Origin: Epiperipatus broadwayi
Lineage: Eukaryota; Onychophora; Udeonychophora; Euonychophora; Peripatidae
Reading direction: 5' to 3'
Length of the DNA stretch: 64,000 nt
NCBI GenBank assembly: GCA_028023455.1
Contig: JAQFVV010000517.1
Coordinates: 126,001-190,000, forward strand
Position numbers and translations under genes: made by a program. Positions 50,321 to 62,996 of the stretch are shown here, piece after piece. The notes under the pieces were generated by a model that ran no database searches, had not been told where the DNA came from, and saw only the letters and a program-made list of their open reading frames with translations. Each line of letters begins with the position of its first letter. Position 1 is the first letter of the stretch.

Positions 50321-50390
<70 letters not shown>
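50321..50390. repeat. (TA)n microsatellite, tail of RTE copy 2
   Basis: About 70 bases of pure AT dinucleotide directly after the LINE terminus AGCTGATGAT. Confidence 0.95.
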
Positions 50391-50393
<3 letters not shown>

Positions 50394-51253
50394 ATAAACA
50401 AATATTATTTATTTATTTTTAAGTGCTATAAATTTATTCTCTTTCAAATGACTATCCATCTGATGCAATATACTGGTCTGAAAATCATTTTCATTTCTAG
50501 CAGTAGTCTGGAAGTATTTGCAAAGTCATGGCTCTTAATGTCTGCTATGTTTTTCATGACTTATAAATTTGCAAAAAAATGACACATTTTTTTTTCTTTT
50601 TGAGGGATTAAACAAAATGCAAAAAAACAAATTTGAGTTAATATGGTTGGTAGATAAGCTGAATTATGCTGAATTTACTTTAAAAAGTGTTTCACTGTCA
50701 AGATGTTAAGAGATGACCTTCTAAAGAAATAAAGCTTGCATTCATTTCTTTTTACAAAAGAAGGTGCTTATATTTTACCACATGAAATAAATGCTTAGAA
50801 ACTTGCAGATAAAATGCCTGACTCTTGGAAGAAACATCATTCTTGCATAAAAATGGCATTGTTTTGGCTTTGGACTTCACTTGCAATGCTATTTAAGGAT
50901 GTGGTAAATTTATCATTTACATTAAACCATTTCATAAACTTGTATTTTTTTGAGATCAGCTTTCTTGTAATCTGTTTCAAGCATTACAACTTTTTTCCTT
51001 GTCAGTTTCTGTAAACAAAAACAGTATTTCATATTGACAAACTTTTCATTCATTATTAAAAAATGATAAAAATGCAAATTGTACTTTACAAACAATGTGT
51101 TATTTGGAACCATGATTTCACATGACAATGACATTTGGCAAATGGATGCAGAAAGATCTTTGCAAAAAGTGCATAACCAGAAAAGCATATACTATAACAG
51201 GTACAGAAACCAGAAAACGATTTTGGATATTTTGGAGTCCTTCCTTGTATGAA
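50391..51253. other. AT-rich intergenic stretch
   Basis: About 0.86 kb. Open frames at 50814-51014 and 50922-51188 overlap on opposite strands and have no recognised motif. Confidence 0.45.
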
Positions 51254-51704
<451 letters not shown>

Positions 51705-52020
51705 TATATATATATTGAACCGTGTTCGAATGTGTGCATTCGAAACACCGGTCTCTTAGGCAGAGAAGAACATACTCGGAGAGTATGTATGCCCAAATGA
51801 TAGCTATAAAATATATAACTAGCATTACATTTCCAGGACATAGCTTCTTCTCGGCTGTTGAGTTGAACACCACGTCCAAAGCACTTTTTTTTTGTTTGTG
51901 TATAAACACGGGCGCCAGCTATCTATTCAAGGATGAATAAATAACGCACTTTGAGCAATAGCCACTAACTCAACGCCTAAATCCACGACTAGCTCAGCTA
52001 TTTGTAATCACTAATAGATT
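51705..52020. other. CpG-richer block with two short perfect hairpins
   Basis: CG dinucleotides are much more frequent than in the rest of the window. Perfect small hairpins lie at 51725-51744 (TTCGAATG, loop TGTG) and 51771-51787 (CATACTC, loop GGA). On the minus strand CTGGCGCCCG (about 51909-51918) recalls the start of a lysine-tRNA primer-binding site of LTR elements, but no LTR end precedes it. A minus-strand open frame (51691-51909, 72 codons) has one hydrophobic segment, [20 protein letters not shown]; whether it is coding is unknown. It may be an exon or repeat linked with the promoter region at 52.8 kb. Confidence 0.35.
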
Positions 52021-52465
52021 ATACTTAATTAGTGATTAAAAGAATTGATAAAAGAATTTGTTAAAAAGAATTGATAAAAAGAATTGACCGACAAATAAAG
52101 TTTAATTTTAAAGATAATTTATTAACTAACATTTATTTACTAAATTTAAACATTTTATAATTCTAATAAAACACACGCATATTTTAAATTAACATTTCTA
52201 AATAGTTTAAATATTCCTATAGATTTAATAACAGAACACTCTAATTTAACTAATAAATATTGATATAATGATCACGCACATATTAACTCATGTACACACG
52301 TAATAATAATAAAGTATTACATAGCATTTGAAATTTAATCACACATATCAATAGTTCATTTATGTATGATATAAAGTTCATATAATTAGACTCTTGTAAG
52401 ATTCGTACGAATTAATGCAATGCAATGGCTATTACAGTATAAATGAAATAAGCAAATGTTTTTAC
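52021..52465. other. AT-rich stretch, putative first intron of a minus-strand transcript
   Basis: Contains a short AAGAATTGATAAAAG tandem (about 52040-52085). If the exon at 52466-52818 is real, this is intron. No confident acceptor was chosen. Confidence 0.3.
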
Positions 52466-52818
52466 CTAGGCTTTTGAATATAGATGTAGAATTTTGGTTC
52501 TCTTTGGTGGCTGCTTTCGGTGAGAATATTTCCATTGTGAATGTTTCCATTATGAATGCTTCCAGACGGCTGGGACTTTTCCTTGATGAGTTTCACGATT
52601 ATTACTATTGGAGACAATTAGATACTGACGGAGATTTTCTAAGTTGTTACGTTGACATTATTTCACGGGCAGATCTTGCTGTTTTCATCAGACTTTTTAG
52701 GTTGTGTAGAGGCATGAATTCCCAAAATCTTCTCAGCACTGCATTTTGTTTCTGGATATAATTAACTCAACTGATTCAATTAATTTGTGAACTGCACTAC
52801 TCAATTACTTTGTGAACT
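52466..52818 (-). CDS. candidate first exon with start codon, minus strand, partial
   Basis: On the minus strand a TATA box is followed by this block, which ends at the splice donor CCTAG|GTAAAA (last exon base 52466). Inside, the ATG at 52550-52548 has strong context (A at -3, G at +4) and opens 28 codons that run through the donor, beginning METFTMEIFSPKAATKENQN. An upstream short frame (MPLHNLKS, 22 codons) would be a uORF. No family is recognised and no next exon was identified. An alternative is the promoter region of an LTR or other element. The plus-strand 101-codon frame over the same bases (52456-52761) shows no motif and is taken as a shadow. Confidence 0.35.
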
Positions 52819-52850
52819 GCCTCACTGTCCGATAAAAAAGTCTATTTATA
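52776..52850 (-). promoter_or_regulatory. candidate core promoter: TATA box, initiator-like sites, direct repeat
   Basis: The minus strand has TATAAATAG (52842-52850). Initiator-like GCAGTTC with its A at 52818 lies 32 bases further on, the normal TATA-to-start spacing. The 20-base unit GCAGTTCACAAAKTAATTGA occurs twice, 25 bases apart (52801-52820 and 52776-52795). CG dinucleotides cluster on both sides. Confidence 0.4.
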
Positions 52851-55800
52851 TCTGCAACGTGTTGTCGAAATATTTCCGGTGATAATCATTTGATAAACGT
52901 GTTGTTTTATTTTATTAATAACCATTGCCGTGTTTTTAATGATAATCTTCTTTTATTTCGCATACATTTTTATTTATTTACAAATCGCACATATATACGC
53001 ACATATATTTTTAATACAATTTACTATTTAGTTTTAACATTATTTTTTTCTTTAATTAAACTTGAATGAAAAGAGATTTGTACATTTTAACTTTTTAAAT
53101 TATATTTTTACGAATACTAATAAAAACTCTTTACTTCCTTTTATAACCCTTAGTTTCATTTCTCAAACCAAGACTCCCCCTCCCCCTTTTTGATTAATTA
53201 ATTGTAGCTTTTTTTTTATTTCAAAAACTAACGCTAGAAAACTATTTAATTCTTATCTTTTTTCTAAAACAAACTGCAATAAACTCTTCAACGTTTAATT
53301 TTATGTTTTCTTTTATGAACGATTATTTTAATAATATAATTTTAGATAAAATTATATGTGCCTATATCAATATAGGTACAATATATATATAAACTGTAAA
53401 TAGTACAACATTTGTGCATCAGTGTGTTAAACAAACTATTTATACAATATTAATAGCAAACACAATTTCAGTACATAGTTGTGGCATCAATTATTAAAAT
53501 GAAAAAAAAAAACAACAACAACATCTTCTGTACAAATTTCTGAGCATGTGCAATTGCACATTATTAATTTTCTGATTCAAAATGTTATTAAACTTACTAA
53601 TGTAGCTTGTTTTTCCTTGAGGGTTAATTGTATGTCAGGAATCTGATTGTTTAGCCATTTACTAGAAGAATCTAAAGCTATATGTCTTCTGCAACATATA
53701 AAAAGTCTGAATCTAAATCTCAATTTAATTCTGTGTTATTTTGCTATGGGAAAATTCTTGAAATGCTTATTGTCCTGACAAAGTTATATTTATATGTAAT
53801 AAATCATATGATAGAAGAAGAAATACGTACAACATTTCTTGAATATCAGTTGATTTATTCTCTTCTTAGTATTATTTATTAATCAATTTAATGTTAGGGA
53901 AGATATAAATCTAATAAACGTTTTTAAATTTTAAATATAATTTAAAAACATAAGGTAAAGAAATGCAATATCTATTAATTTTTATCTCATTAAGCTTTGA
54001 TTTGATTTTTTTTTATAAAATAATTTAAATATGGCTCATTGGATTATAATAATATTATGTCCTGAGTAAGAGATAGCAATGATCATACAATGTGTAATGT
54101 TGAATAGATATTGATTTTTTATGTAAAATATAATATTTAGAATTTTTACAAAAAATATATATATATATTTTAATAATGTAAAAAAAATTAACTATATGCT
54201 TCCTAATTTGTATGGCAAAATTGACAGCAGTGACGAGTATATTTAGGCATAAATAGCTTATAATGATATCTTACTTATAGTAGTACTCTAGTCTCTTCAA
54301 ATCTATTTTAGGTCAAAGATTACTTTTACTTATCTAAATAATCATTCACATACATTCAAATACATATTTGGTGCATTCCTCTTTTGAAATGTGTCAAATT
54401 GCAATCATTCAAAACTATACAGACTCAGTTCACTCTCTCTCACCATATATGCATTTTAGTGATCAAGTTTACCAATCTAGTGAGTTAGAGTCATAAAACT
54501 CTTGAATCTCCTTGTCATGTTAACAGTTTATTATTTTTCGATTACACCACATTCACAAAAAGTAAGGGGCGATTTCCATATATATATATATATATTGCAG
54601 TCAAGAAAGATAGCATCAATGCGACACAAATAGTCAAACAATGCAAAAACAGCTAGGGTAATTGTTTGAAATCTTTCAGCCAATTGACCAGGCAACAATT
54701 ACTATGTTGGGGAAACCAAAACTGTAACATAAAGGTAGCGTAAGACACATAAGAATAATAATCTCACAAATGTATATGATCATCATGACTATACCAAAAA
54801 TAGTAGCTAATAACATCCCTAACATAAAAATAAAGACAATTTATAGTAATTGTAATATAGTAATCTAAGCTCAGGGTTCAAATACAAATGTGCCACAAAA
54901 ATAAGAGTATTTATAAGGGTAAATTAATACTCTTTCTTTTAAAATGTGAAGCTTAATATTTAAAACATATATCATAAAAAAGATTGTTATTTTAAATTTT
55001 TTTCCCACAATACATCCTCAAATGTAATGACATCTTATAACTATAATGATTATCTTTTAATCATGATCAGATTTGTCATCAGATTTATTCTTTATTAAAT
55101 AAAAGCATGCCTTCTTATGTTTTGCCATGTTAACTTCATAAATGATTTTTTCTTCAATGAAATAATTTTTACTTAAATAATCTTATGCATAAAGTATATC
55201 TCAAGAGTTTATATAACTAATAATTTTATAATTTATAATTTTGTTTTTCTCTGTAATTTTTGAAAATGTAACAAACAATGAGATCCTAGTAATACAATAA
55301 AACAAAAATAAAACGTACACTTACCCTTAAGATAATGTCTCATTAAATTACAATTATAAATTTACAATTTAATTAAATAGAAAAAAAACTCTTAATTTTA
55401 AAGTAAAAATAATATACTATGATAGCATTCATGATATCATGGGTAGATAAGGGATTTTATGGCTAGCCAACATATCACACTAATACATTTTCTTTTAATC
55501 TTTTGAAATAAAACCAAGCAATCTTATCATATTAAATTTATGATGAATAAAATCATGTGGTAATTTCAAATAATACAAAGTAATCATCCATATAAATAAA
55601 ATTTATTAAAGTGACCTTATACCAAATAAAGAAATAATTGTAATTATTTTTAATTAAACAAAATAACGTTTTCTTTTGATGTTTTCTTAACATCAGAATT
55701 ACAATTTAAATAAATTGACTTTCATATTAAATTCTTTGTATTTACATATTTTCAATGCATAACAAACAAATAGAATTATGTGGTAAACATTATAATGTTT

Positions 55801-57267
55801 AACTTAAGTTAATAGTAAAAATAAGTTAACATTAAGGGCATTCAAAATACAAATATCCAATTATATTACAAAGTTATCAAAATGAATCCTCATAAACAAA
55901 ATAAAACAAAATGTAATATGAAAGAAAATTAAATAAAAAAGTAAATAAATAATATTTAATGGTTAAAAAATATACTATTGCTTTGATATCTTTAATGAGT
56001 TTTCTCATTTGACATATAATCCTAGAATTATAGAGTCCCTCATTAAACATATTTAATATTCTAATTAGAATATTAAGGTTCCAATTTATATTGTGTGATG
56101 AATACTGATGATGCATATTATTTGATGAAGAGCAATATCTGCAATTGTAAATTTAATGCTAAACATTTTATTGGATTTAACAACTTGGGGTCTGGCTAGA
56201 CACATCTACAATACCTAATTGCCAAGACAAAAAAAACAATGTACAGATAGACTAAGACTGCAATTGAAGGTAAGAATGTCATTCCTTAGTACCTACAAAA
56301 AATCAATTTCCAGGATAAAGTCATGGTAGCACACTATGTATAGCTTTAGACAAAATATATTACAAAGAATATTCACTTTAAAAAATGAGCAAGATGACAT
56401 AGCATGAAGAGATAGAAGACAATAATGATCCTTTCATGTGTGCAACTCATCAATGATTACCAAATAAATTTTAGATATTAAAAAGCATTTTATATGATAT
56501 TTAAAAGTGCTAATTTTAAGGTTTCATACTCAAATAATATCAGCAATGATCACAGTTTTTTTTGTAAATCTCTGTAATACTTTTTATTCTGCTAGAAAAT
56601 AACTACAGGCTAATAATATATAATGTATTAAAATTTAGTCATTTTAAGCTAAGTGATTAGTAATTTGTATCAGAAATATAAGACATTAAGAGACCACAAG
56701 AAATTATCTAACAGATTATAGATTATCCTTTTTTCATCAGTATTTCAGATATAGGTAATGACTTTCATGATTTACAGAAAATTGTGACTTATTAGTAGAT
56801 ATGAAATTGAGATATTTTTGTCTCCATGTATTTCTGGTATTTGATGAATTTGGGAATTCTGACAGTCACTTGTTGTCCTTATAAGGCTGATTACAGCTGT
56901 GACCTCCTCCTAACATACTTGATTTTCTAAATAACTCAATATAGGTAGTATTTTCATTACTGTCAGGTTACATGCTACTACCAATAAGTTTCAGAGATGT
57001 TTGTTTAACTACATTTCTCTTTACGTGATACTATTATAATTTTTAAATATCGTTCTGTCTATTCAATTTTGCTTCCAAATTTACATGATTATAATTTGAT
57101 ATATTAATCTATAATTAAGGCTGTATACATTTTTTATAATGTGTATATTATTATTTGACAACTTTCAATAATTGCCAATGCCAATGATTTCCATATTTTA
57201 CTAACTAATTTTTGTCCATTGGTGTTCTTTCTCGCATCATTCTGCTTGAGAATTTGACTGTCTTAAG

Positions 57268-57270
<3 letters not shown>
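52851..57270. other. AT-rich intergenic stretch, no gene seen
   Basis: About 4.4 kb. Upstream side of the candidate minus-strand promoter at first (CG-containing to about 52970), then AT-rich DNA. Short (TA)n near 54580-54595. A B-box-like GGGTTCAAATAC at 54873-54884 has no A box partner. The open frames at 53682-53882 and 55877-56116 show no motif. Confidence 0.5.

Positions 57271-57362
<92 letters not shown>
57271..57362. repeat. (TA)n microsatellite
   Basis: About 92 bases of uninterrupted TA dinucleotide, not attached to a recognised element. Confidence 0.95.
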
Positions 57363-57363
<1 letters not shown>

Positions 57364-60300
57364 GGTTCAGTATTGCATGTAATCAACAATGTGAAACTTT
57401 CTCTTTCCTATAATATATAAACTGAACTTATTCAAGTATTATGCAGTTTAAAAATCAGCCTCATAACAAGTTCAAGATCTACATTAAGCACAGTTAATAA
57501 CTGTTGGTTTATTTAAAGAATAAACTCTAATCATAGGTCAATTTCCTAGCACATTGTGAGCAATAAATATTTTTACAATTTTACATACATATATATTTGA
57601 CTTAATTTCCATTAAGGATTTTATTTCAGTTATTAAAATAATTTCTTTTCTTTCTTTTCACATCTGATATTTGTCTTTTTTTTTTAAAAAAAAAAAAAAA
57701 TTCTTAATAGTAATTGTAATATTAGTACAATGTAAAAGGTAAAGAGAAACTACTGGATACCCTTGTGAAATGCATATTGTGTTTAAATCTTTTTCACAGT
57801 CCAGAAAACTAATTCAAGCAAAAGAACTCCTATAGATTTGATTTTTTCCTTTGATCTTTTTCTTTGCAGACTAACATTTTTTCAATTTTTGAAAAAATGA
57901 TTATTAAGACATGCACATACTATTTGAAAATTTCTACTTCAATTTTGATTTAATTATGTACTAGTAAATATTCTAATTTATGTTTATATTTGTAAAAAAA
58001 ATATTCTTAATGGTGAAATGATTTATTAAGCTTCAGACAAAATTGAGATGCAAGTATAAATGGTATTAAAAGAGTGGCAAGAAATATAATGATGACCTCT
58101 ATGATATCCCTTGATCATAATACTCAATTGCCAAGTTTCTCTATCTACTCAAGACATACTATAAAGAACTAAATAGTATTCCTCTATTCTACATGAGTAA
58201 GTATATGAAAAAAGTTATAATAAGTTTATAATGTTTTAAATGTTAAAAACATCTTGAAGTTCATTATATGTCTTTGATGCCTAATAAGTTATGCTATTAA
58301 AGTGAAAATTAGTACAAATACTTACACAGATGCATATACTACAGGACTACATTGTGCCTTATTGGATTATCTGTTTTCCATGCAAATGATGTATATTCAA
58401 TTCTGATCCTATTCTATAGATTTGAGGTTTTTTCTCAGATGGTCAAGTCATAGTCAACCCATTTAAGCATTCAATGTTAAAATAGCATGAACTAATCATA
58501 TTTATATAATTTAATAATTGTTTTTAAATTTTTCTGTACTATGTGAAATTTTGTTATCTTTTTGTACAATAAATTTAGCGTACATATTTATGCTATGACA
58601 CAGCAAAAATAACAATTAAAAATAAGTATTATTTTAGTGAAATGAATTTTTATGCAATTCACAGTATTCATGACATTTAGTCACTGTTATTGTTAATTAG
58701 AGCATTTCAATTATTTATAAAAGCTGCCTCATTTATAAACAAATGTAACTATTCCAGTGAGTATTTAATGGGATGTTATTTGCTTTTTTGTCGATAACAT
58801 TTTCATTTTTAGCAATATACCTTGCCTTCTCAAACTTTTACTTTGGTTATCATGTTCATTCAAATCATTTTAATATTTTGTAATAAGGATATATTTCCAT
58901 GTTTATTTGTATGATCAAAAAGTCTGCATTATGCATTTTAATTTTCTTAGCATGCTAACTTACATAGTTTAGTCTTGGTCAAGATTTTTTATAACATATA
59001 GATTAATATTCTAGGCTATTACTTTTAAAAGCATACATAATTTAATAAAGATTTTTTTTTCAATTTCATTCTTGGTTATTAATTAATAAGTCACTTTAGG
59101 AAGGCAAATATAGCATAGTTTGGTGTTTTTATCCTAATTTTCTATATTATATTGCAATTGAAATATTGTAATTTTTTTACAGTGTATTTTTGTTGAATTC
59201 TAATTTCAATAAGTGAGGTACATAATTTTTGGTGTTTCATGTTTTGTCAAATTTATGTTTAAGCATGCAAAGTTTCCAACTAAAATATCCTTATAACCTT
59301 TTGATTTATAAACTATTTAAATCTGAGCTTGTAGTATAAATCTTCTAATGTCAATTCAAATGTCATTTATTTATATGAATAAGTAAATCAGAATACCTCA
59401 AACCATTGAAACTATCCTTGTGTTCAACAGTCCATTATAGTAATGATGAGGCACATTCTTCATTATACAGATTCTTTATTCTTATTGAAAATTCACAAAC
59501 ACATGCATTATTAGTATATATTATATAAATGTTTTCTGTATCATTAGTTTAATTATTATTATTTTTATATCTTCAAATATTAAACAGAGAATTATACCAC
59601 TATTTGATAACACTATCACAAAGTGTCATTCATTCTATAAAATTTCTTATTAAATATTATAGTTATGTTCTATGAGTGCAGTAATTGACTCATCATATGG
59701 CATTGATCATAAAGTATTATTATATCAAATAATACAAGTTTGTGGTTTTGAAAACTTCAAGTGATGATTTGATAGTAAATTTACCCAAGCCAAACTGATT
59801 ATTCATCCATTTTTGCAGTCACTTTAGTTACCATAATAATATAAATCCCCAAAGTTGATCATTATACTTGGAAATGGTTTTCTTTGCAATGCAATATTAG
59901 AGAATGTGCATAAAAGTGTATCTGCTGATAAATAAATTTTCATGTAACTTCATCATACAACTTGTTATTTTTAATGCAATATTAATACATTTTTCTTTCA
60001 TTATTTTATTGTCATGAATTTAACAAGTCAATTTTTTAATATATATTTTGTTTGATGCTTATGTTTTTCTTCTACACAAAAACAAAACATTTTTTAAATT
60101 TTATTTCAAGCATGTACTTTGTTGTGATAAAATGTCATTATTAATTTTTAATAGTTTTATCCTGTTATTTGTCATATTTTGGAAAGCATCATTTCTAATT
60201 ATATATCCACTTGTTTGAAAAGGATTGCCTTTTGTATAAATTATTTTAAATGTTGCTTCGGAGTTTATTTTCCTATTAAGTTCCAAGAATTGATTTTGTG

Positions 60301-61834
60301 CTTCTGACATCTTTTTTTATTAATAAATTAACAGAATTTTCTATTTCATTGTCACTATTTAATAAATAATTTTATTTTCCTTTTGTATTTATTTATGATG
60401 ATTTGAATGTATAAGTTTAAAAATGAATTATATTGTATAATTGATTTAGTATTTATGAAAGTTAGGGACTTGTGTATTATACAGCTGTGAAATATTACAT
60501 ATATATTAGTCAAGCAATAACTCTCTAACCTTGCAATCTCATAAAATAATGCCTGTATAAAATCCTCTGACAAACTTAACCCATCAGTTTTGATAAAAGA
60601 TGACAAGTAACATTTTTTAATACAAAATGGTGACAATTAACCTTATTTAGTAAAAAAAATAAACAAATATGTGTTTATGTTTGAAAGTAAATCGTGTTAT
60701 TTGCAAAAAAAAATGATGAGAACTAATCTTATTTTGTATAACATAATTAACTAAAACTTTATTTACTGAAAATAAATGAATACATATTTATGTTTTATTT
60801 TTTTTTGTGAAAATGATGTTGCAACAACTAAACCTTTAGTAATATGCATTTATTCAAATAAAAAAGAAAAGAAAAAAGATTGCTTTTTACAATCACTAGG
60901 CTGAACTGAAGTTTTCTATGTTCAGTAAAATGCAAATGAAAACATTGTCATTATAATAAGGATGTTATGTTTTACTTGAGATAATATACTACAAGCATAA
61001 ACTTCTCATAGATTGTTGGATAAAAAAATCATTCATAATGTTACTTGGTAGGAATTAAATCTGAACGGTAAATCACATGTAGATTTTACTTTTGCCAGAT
61101 GATTGCTTAGTGATTTCATTATTCTTTCATAACATCACAGTATAATTTAAATTGTAAAATTAGCAGCAAAAAACAACATTTTGAATAACAACTTTCTCAT
61201 GATCAGAATGTTATCGAATATTCATATAAAAATATTATTTTTCCTTCTAGAACATTGTAAATGTATTTAATTTGACCTTTATTTAGACATTGCTTTATGG
61301 CATCGACTTTTATCATAGTATAATATAATACATAAGTGCTGAAAGATATTTCACTTCAATGGCTGGATACATTTAAAACAAAATGTACTTTTTCCACACA
61401 AGTTGCTATTGTCTGAATGAGTTAATATATAAGATTCTTACATGGTGACAAAAAAGTTACCTCATTTATTAGTGGAAAAAAATCTGCTTGGGGAATTCAT
61501 ATTTGCAAGATTATTACTTTTCTACTTTCTCTTATGTGGTCTTTTAAAATTTTAGAATGAATTCTATATAAATATTCATATAAGGAAAATGAAAAAATCA
61601 TCATCACCTTGCAATTACTTAGAACATCACAGAAAGAAAAAATAATTACATAGACAAATGACTTTGCTAAAAGAACAAAATCATAAATCATCTGAAAATT
61701 TCATCTGTAAGATAGTTTACTATTGTTTTAGCAATTAATTCTTAACAAAATTATTTTAACTTTTTATATTATGGATATTGATTATATTTTTTAAATCAAT
61801 TATGTGTGTGTGTGAATGCTCATTTTCTTTTAAT
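57363..61834. other. AT-rich intergenic stretch, no gene seen
   Basis: About 4.5 kb. A T10A14-type self-complementary run lies near 57677-57701. The area around 58345-58400 has a very weak tRNA-like arrangement (TTATTGGATTATC then ATTCAATTCTGATCC) that could be a decayed SINE. Open frames at 60101-60636 and 61497-61691 show no recognised motif. Confidence 0.5.
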
Positions 61835-61951
61835 ATTTTCACTTATGATAGACAAATTGATTCTATATATATATAAACAAGATATAAATATTTTACTTAT
61901 GATAGACAAATTGATTCTATATATATATAAACAAGATCAAAATATTTTACT
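61835..61951. repeat. tandem repeat, period 54, two and a bit units
   Basis: ACTTATGATAGACAAATTGATTCTATATATATATAAACAAGAT starts at 61841 and again at 61895, and a third partial unit (AAAATATTTTACTT) follows. The two units look identical in the core, so the duplication is recent. Confidence 0.85.
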
Positions 61952-62029
61952 TTATTATATTTACTTTCAAGATACAAATGAATGAAGGCAATATTAAAAT
62001 CATAGTTTATTATTTATTTTTTAATGGGG

Positions 62030-62235
62030 TTTGATACCTCTCTTGGCGTTTATGTAAACAAAGCTTGTTAGGAGCTATTGGTAAATCTCCATCTAGTGAT
62101 CATAAAATGCAAACTAAATGCAAATTACAAAATTTATAACTTGTTTTGTTTATCATAAATGTACTCTTGAAGGTTTTTGCAATGATATATATATATATAT
62201 ATATGATAAACAAAAATGCAACATATATATATATG

Positions 62236-62281
<46 letters not shown>

Positions 62282-62918
62282 CAGAGGCTTTTACTATATG
62301 GTGAAACTGAACTGATTTAAGACCCATATAGCTATCTAGTTTGTTTAGCTGGATTTGAAGACATTATGTGTCTGAGAAATTTCATGCCTCTGCAATATAT
62401 AGCATTACAAAAGCCTTCAATTGTACACTTATAATAATTAAAACAAGTCATAAATTTTGTAACTTGCTTTTGAGCTTGCATTTTATAATCACTAGATGGA
62501 GATTACCAATAGCTCTAATCAAGCTTTTATTTTATATATTGCAGAGGCTATCACTATATGGTGAAACTGAGTTGAATTCAGATCCATATAGCTATCTCGT
62601 TTGTAAGGCTAGATTTGAAGACATTTACATGTCTGATAAATTCATGCTTTCAAATTGATAGAAACATGTTTTATAAGTGCTGAATTTTGAGTTAGTATTC
62701 TAGATATAGTTTCTAGAATCCCAGAAGTCCACTGAGGTGAGCCACAAACTTGAAACAAATTGGTCTTGAGATGGGGACCCTGGTAGAGATTTTGAATTTT
62801 TTCTCTTTTGGCACTTATAAAATAAAAGCTTGATTAAAGCTATTGGTAAGCTCCATCTAGTGATCATAAAATCCAAGCTTAAAAGCAAGTTACAAAATTT
62901 ATGATTTGTTTTAATTAT

Positions 62919-62930
<12 letters not shown>
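62030..62930. repeat. cluster of direct and inverted repeats around TA arrays
   Basis: One block occurs three times: plus at about 62040-62190, minus at about 62395-62535, plus at about 62820-62925. It contains GCTATTGGTAA-CTCCATCTAGTGATCATAAAAT and AAGTTACAAAATTTATGA. A second block occurs twice in plus orientation (62278-62400 and 62540-62660), with TTGCAGAGGCT--ACTATATGGTGAAACTGA and ATTTGAAGACAT. The segment 62700-62800 resembles, on the minus strand, the CATCAGTGAGG core. The cluster is therefore made of rearranged monomers of the same dispersed group seen at 26.8 and 38 kb. Confidence 0.7.
62184..62280. repeat. (TA)n tracts inside the 62 kb cluster
   Basis: TA tracts at about 62184-62204, 62222-62234 and 62238-62279, separated by AT-rich linkers carrying CAAAAATGCA and TGCA. 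Confidence 0.9.

Positions 62931-62991
<61 letters not shown>
62917..62991. repeat. (TA)n microsatellite
   Basis: About 75 bases of AT dinucleotide with one phase slip, directly after the third copy of the 62 kb block. Confidence 0.95.

Positions 62992-62996
<5 letters not shown>

Noticed and set aside
51905-51920. LTR retrotransposon primer-binding site on the minus strand (CTGGCGCCCG)
   Set aside because: Only about nine bases match, no LTR end precedes it and no gag or pol sequence follows; kept only as an alternative for the CpG-rich block.
52456-52761. 101-codon plus-strand open frame
   Set aside because: No recognised domain, and the minus strand has a better supported promoter, start codon and splice donor over the same bases.
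58345-58400. Decayed tRNA-derived SINE
   Set aside because: Only a faint A/B box arrangement; no second copy or tail recognised.
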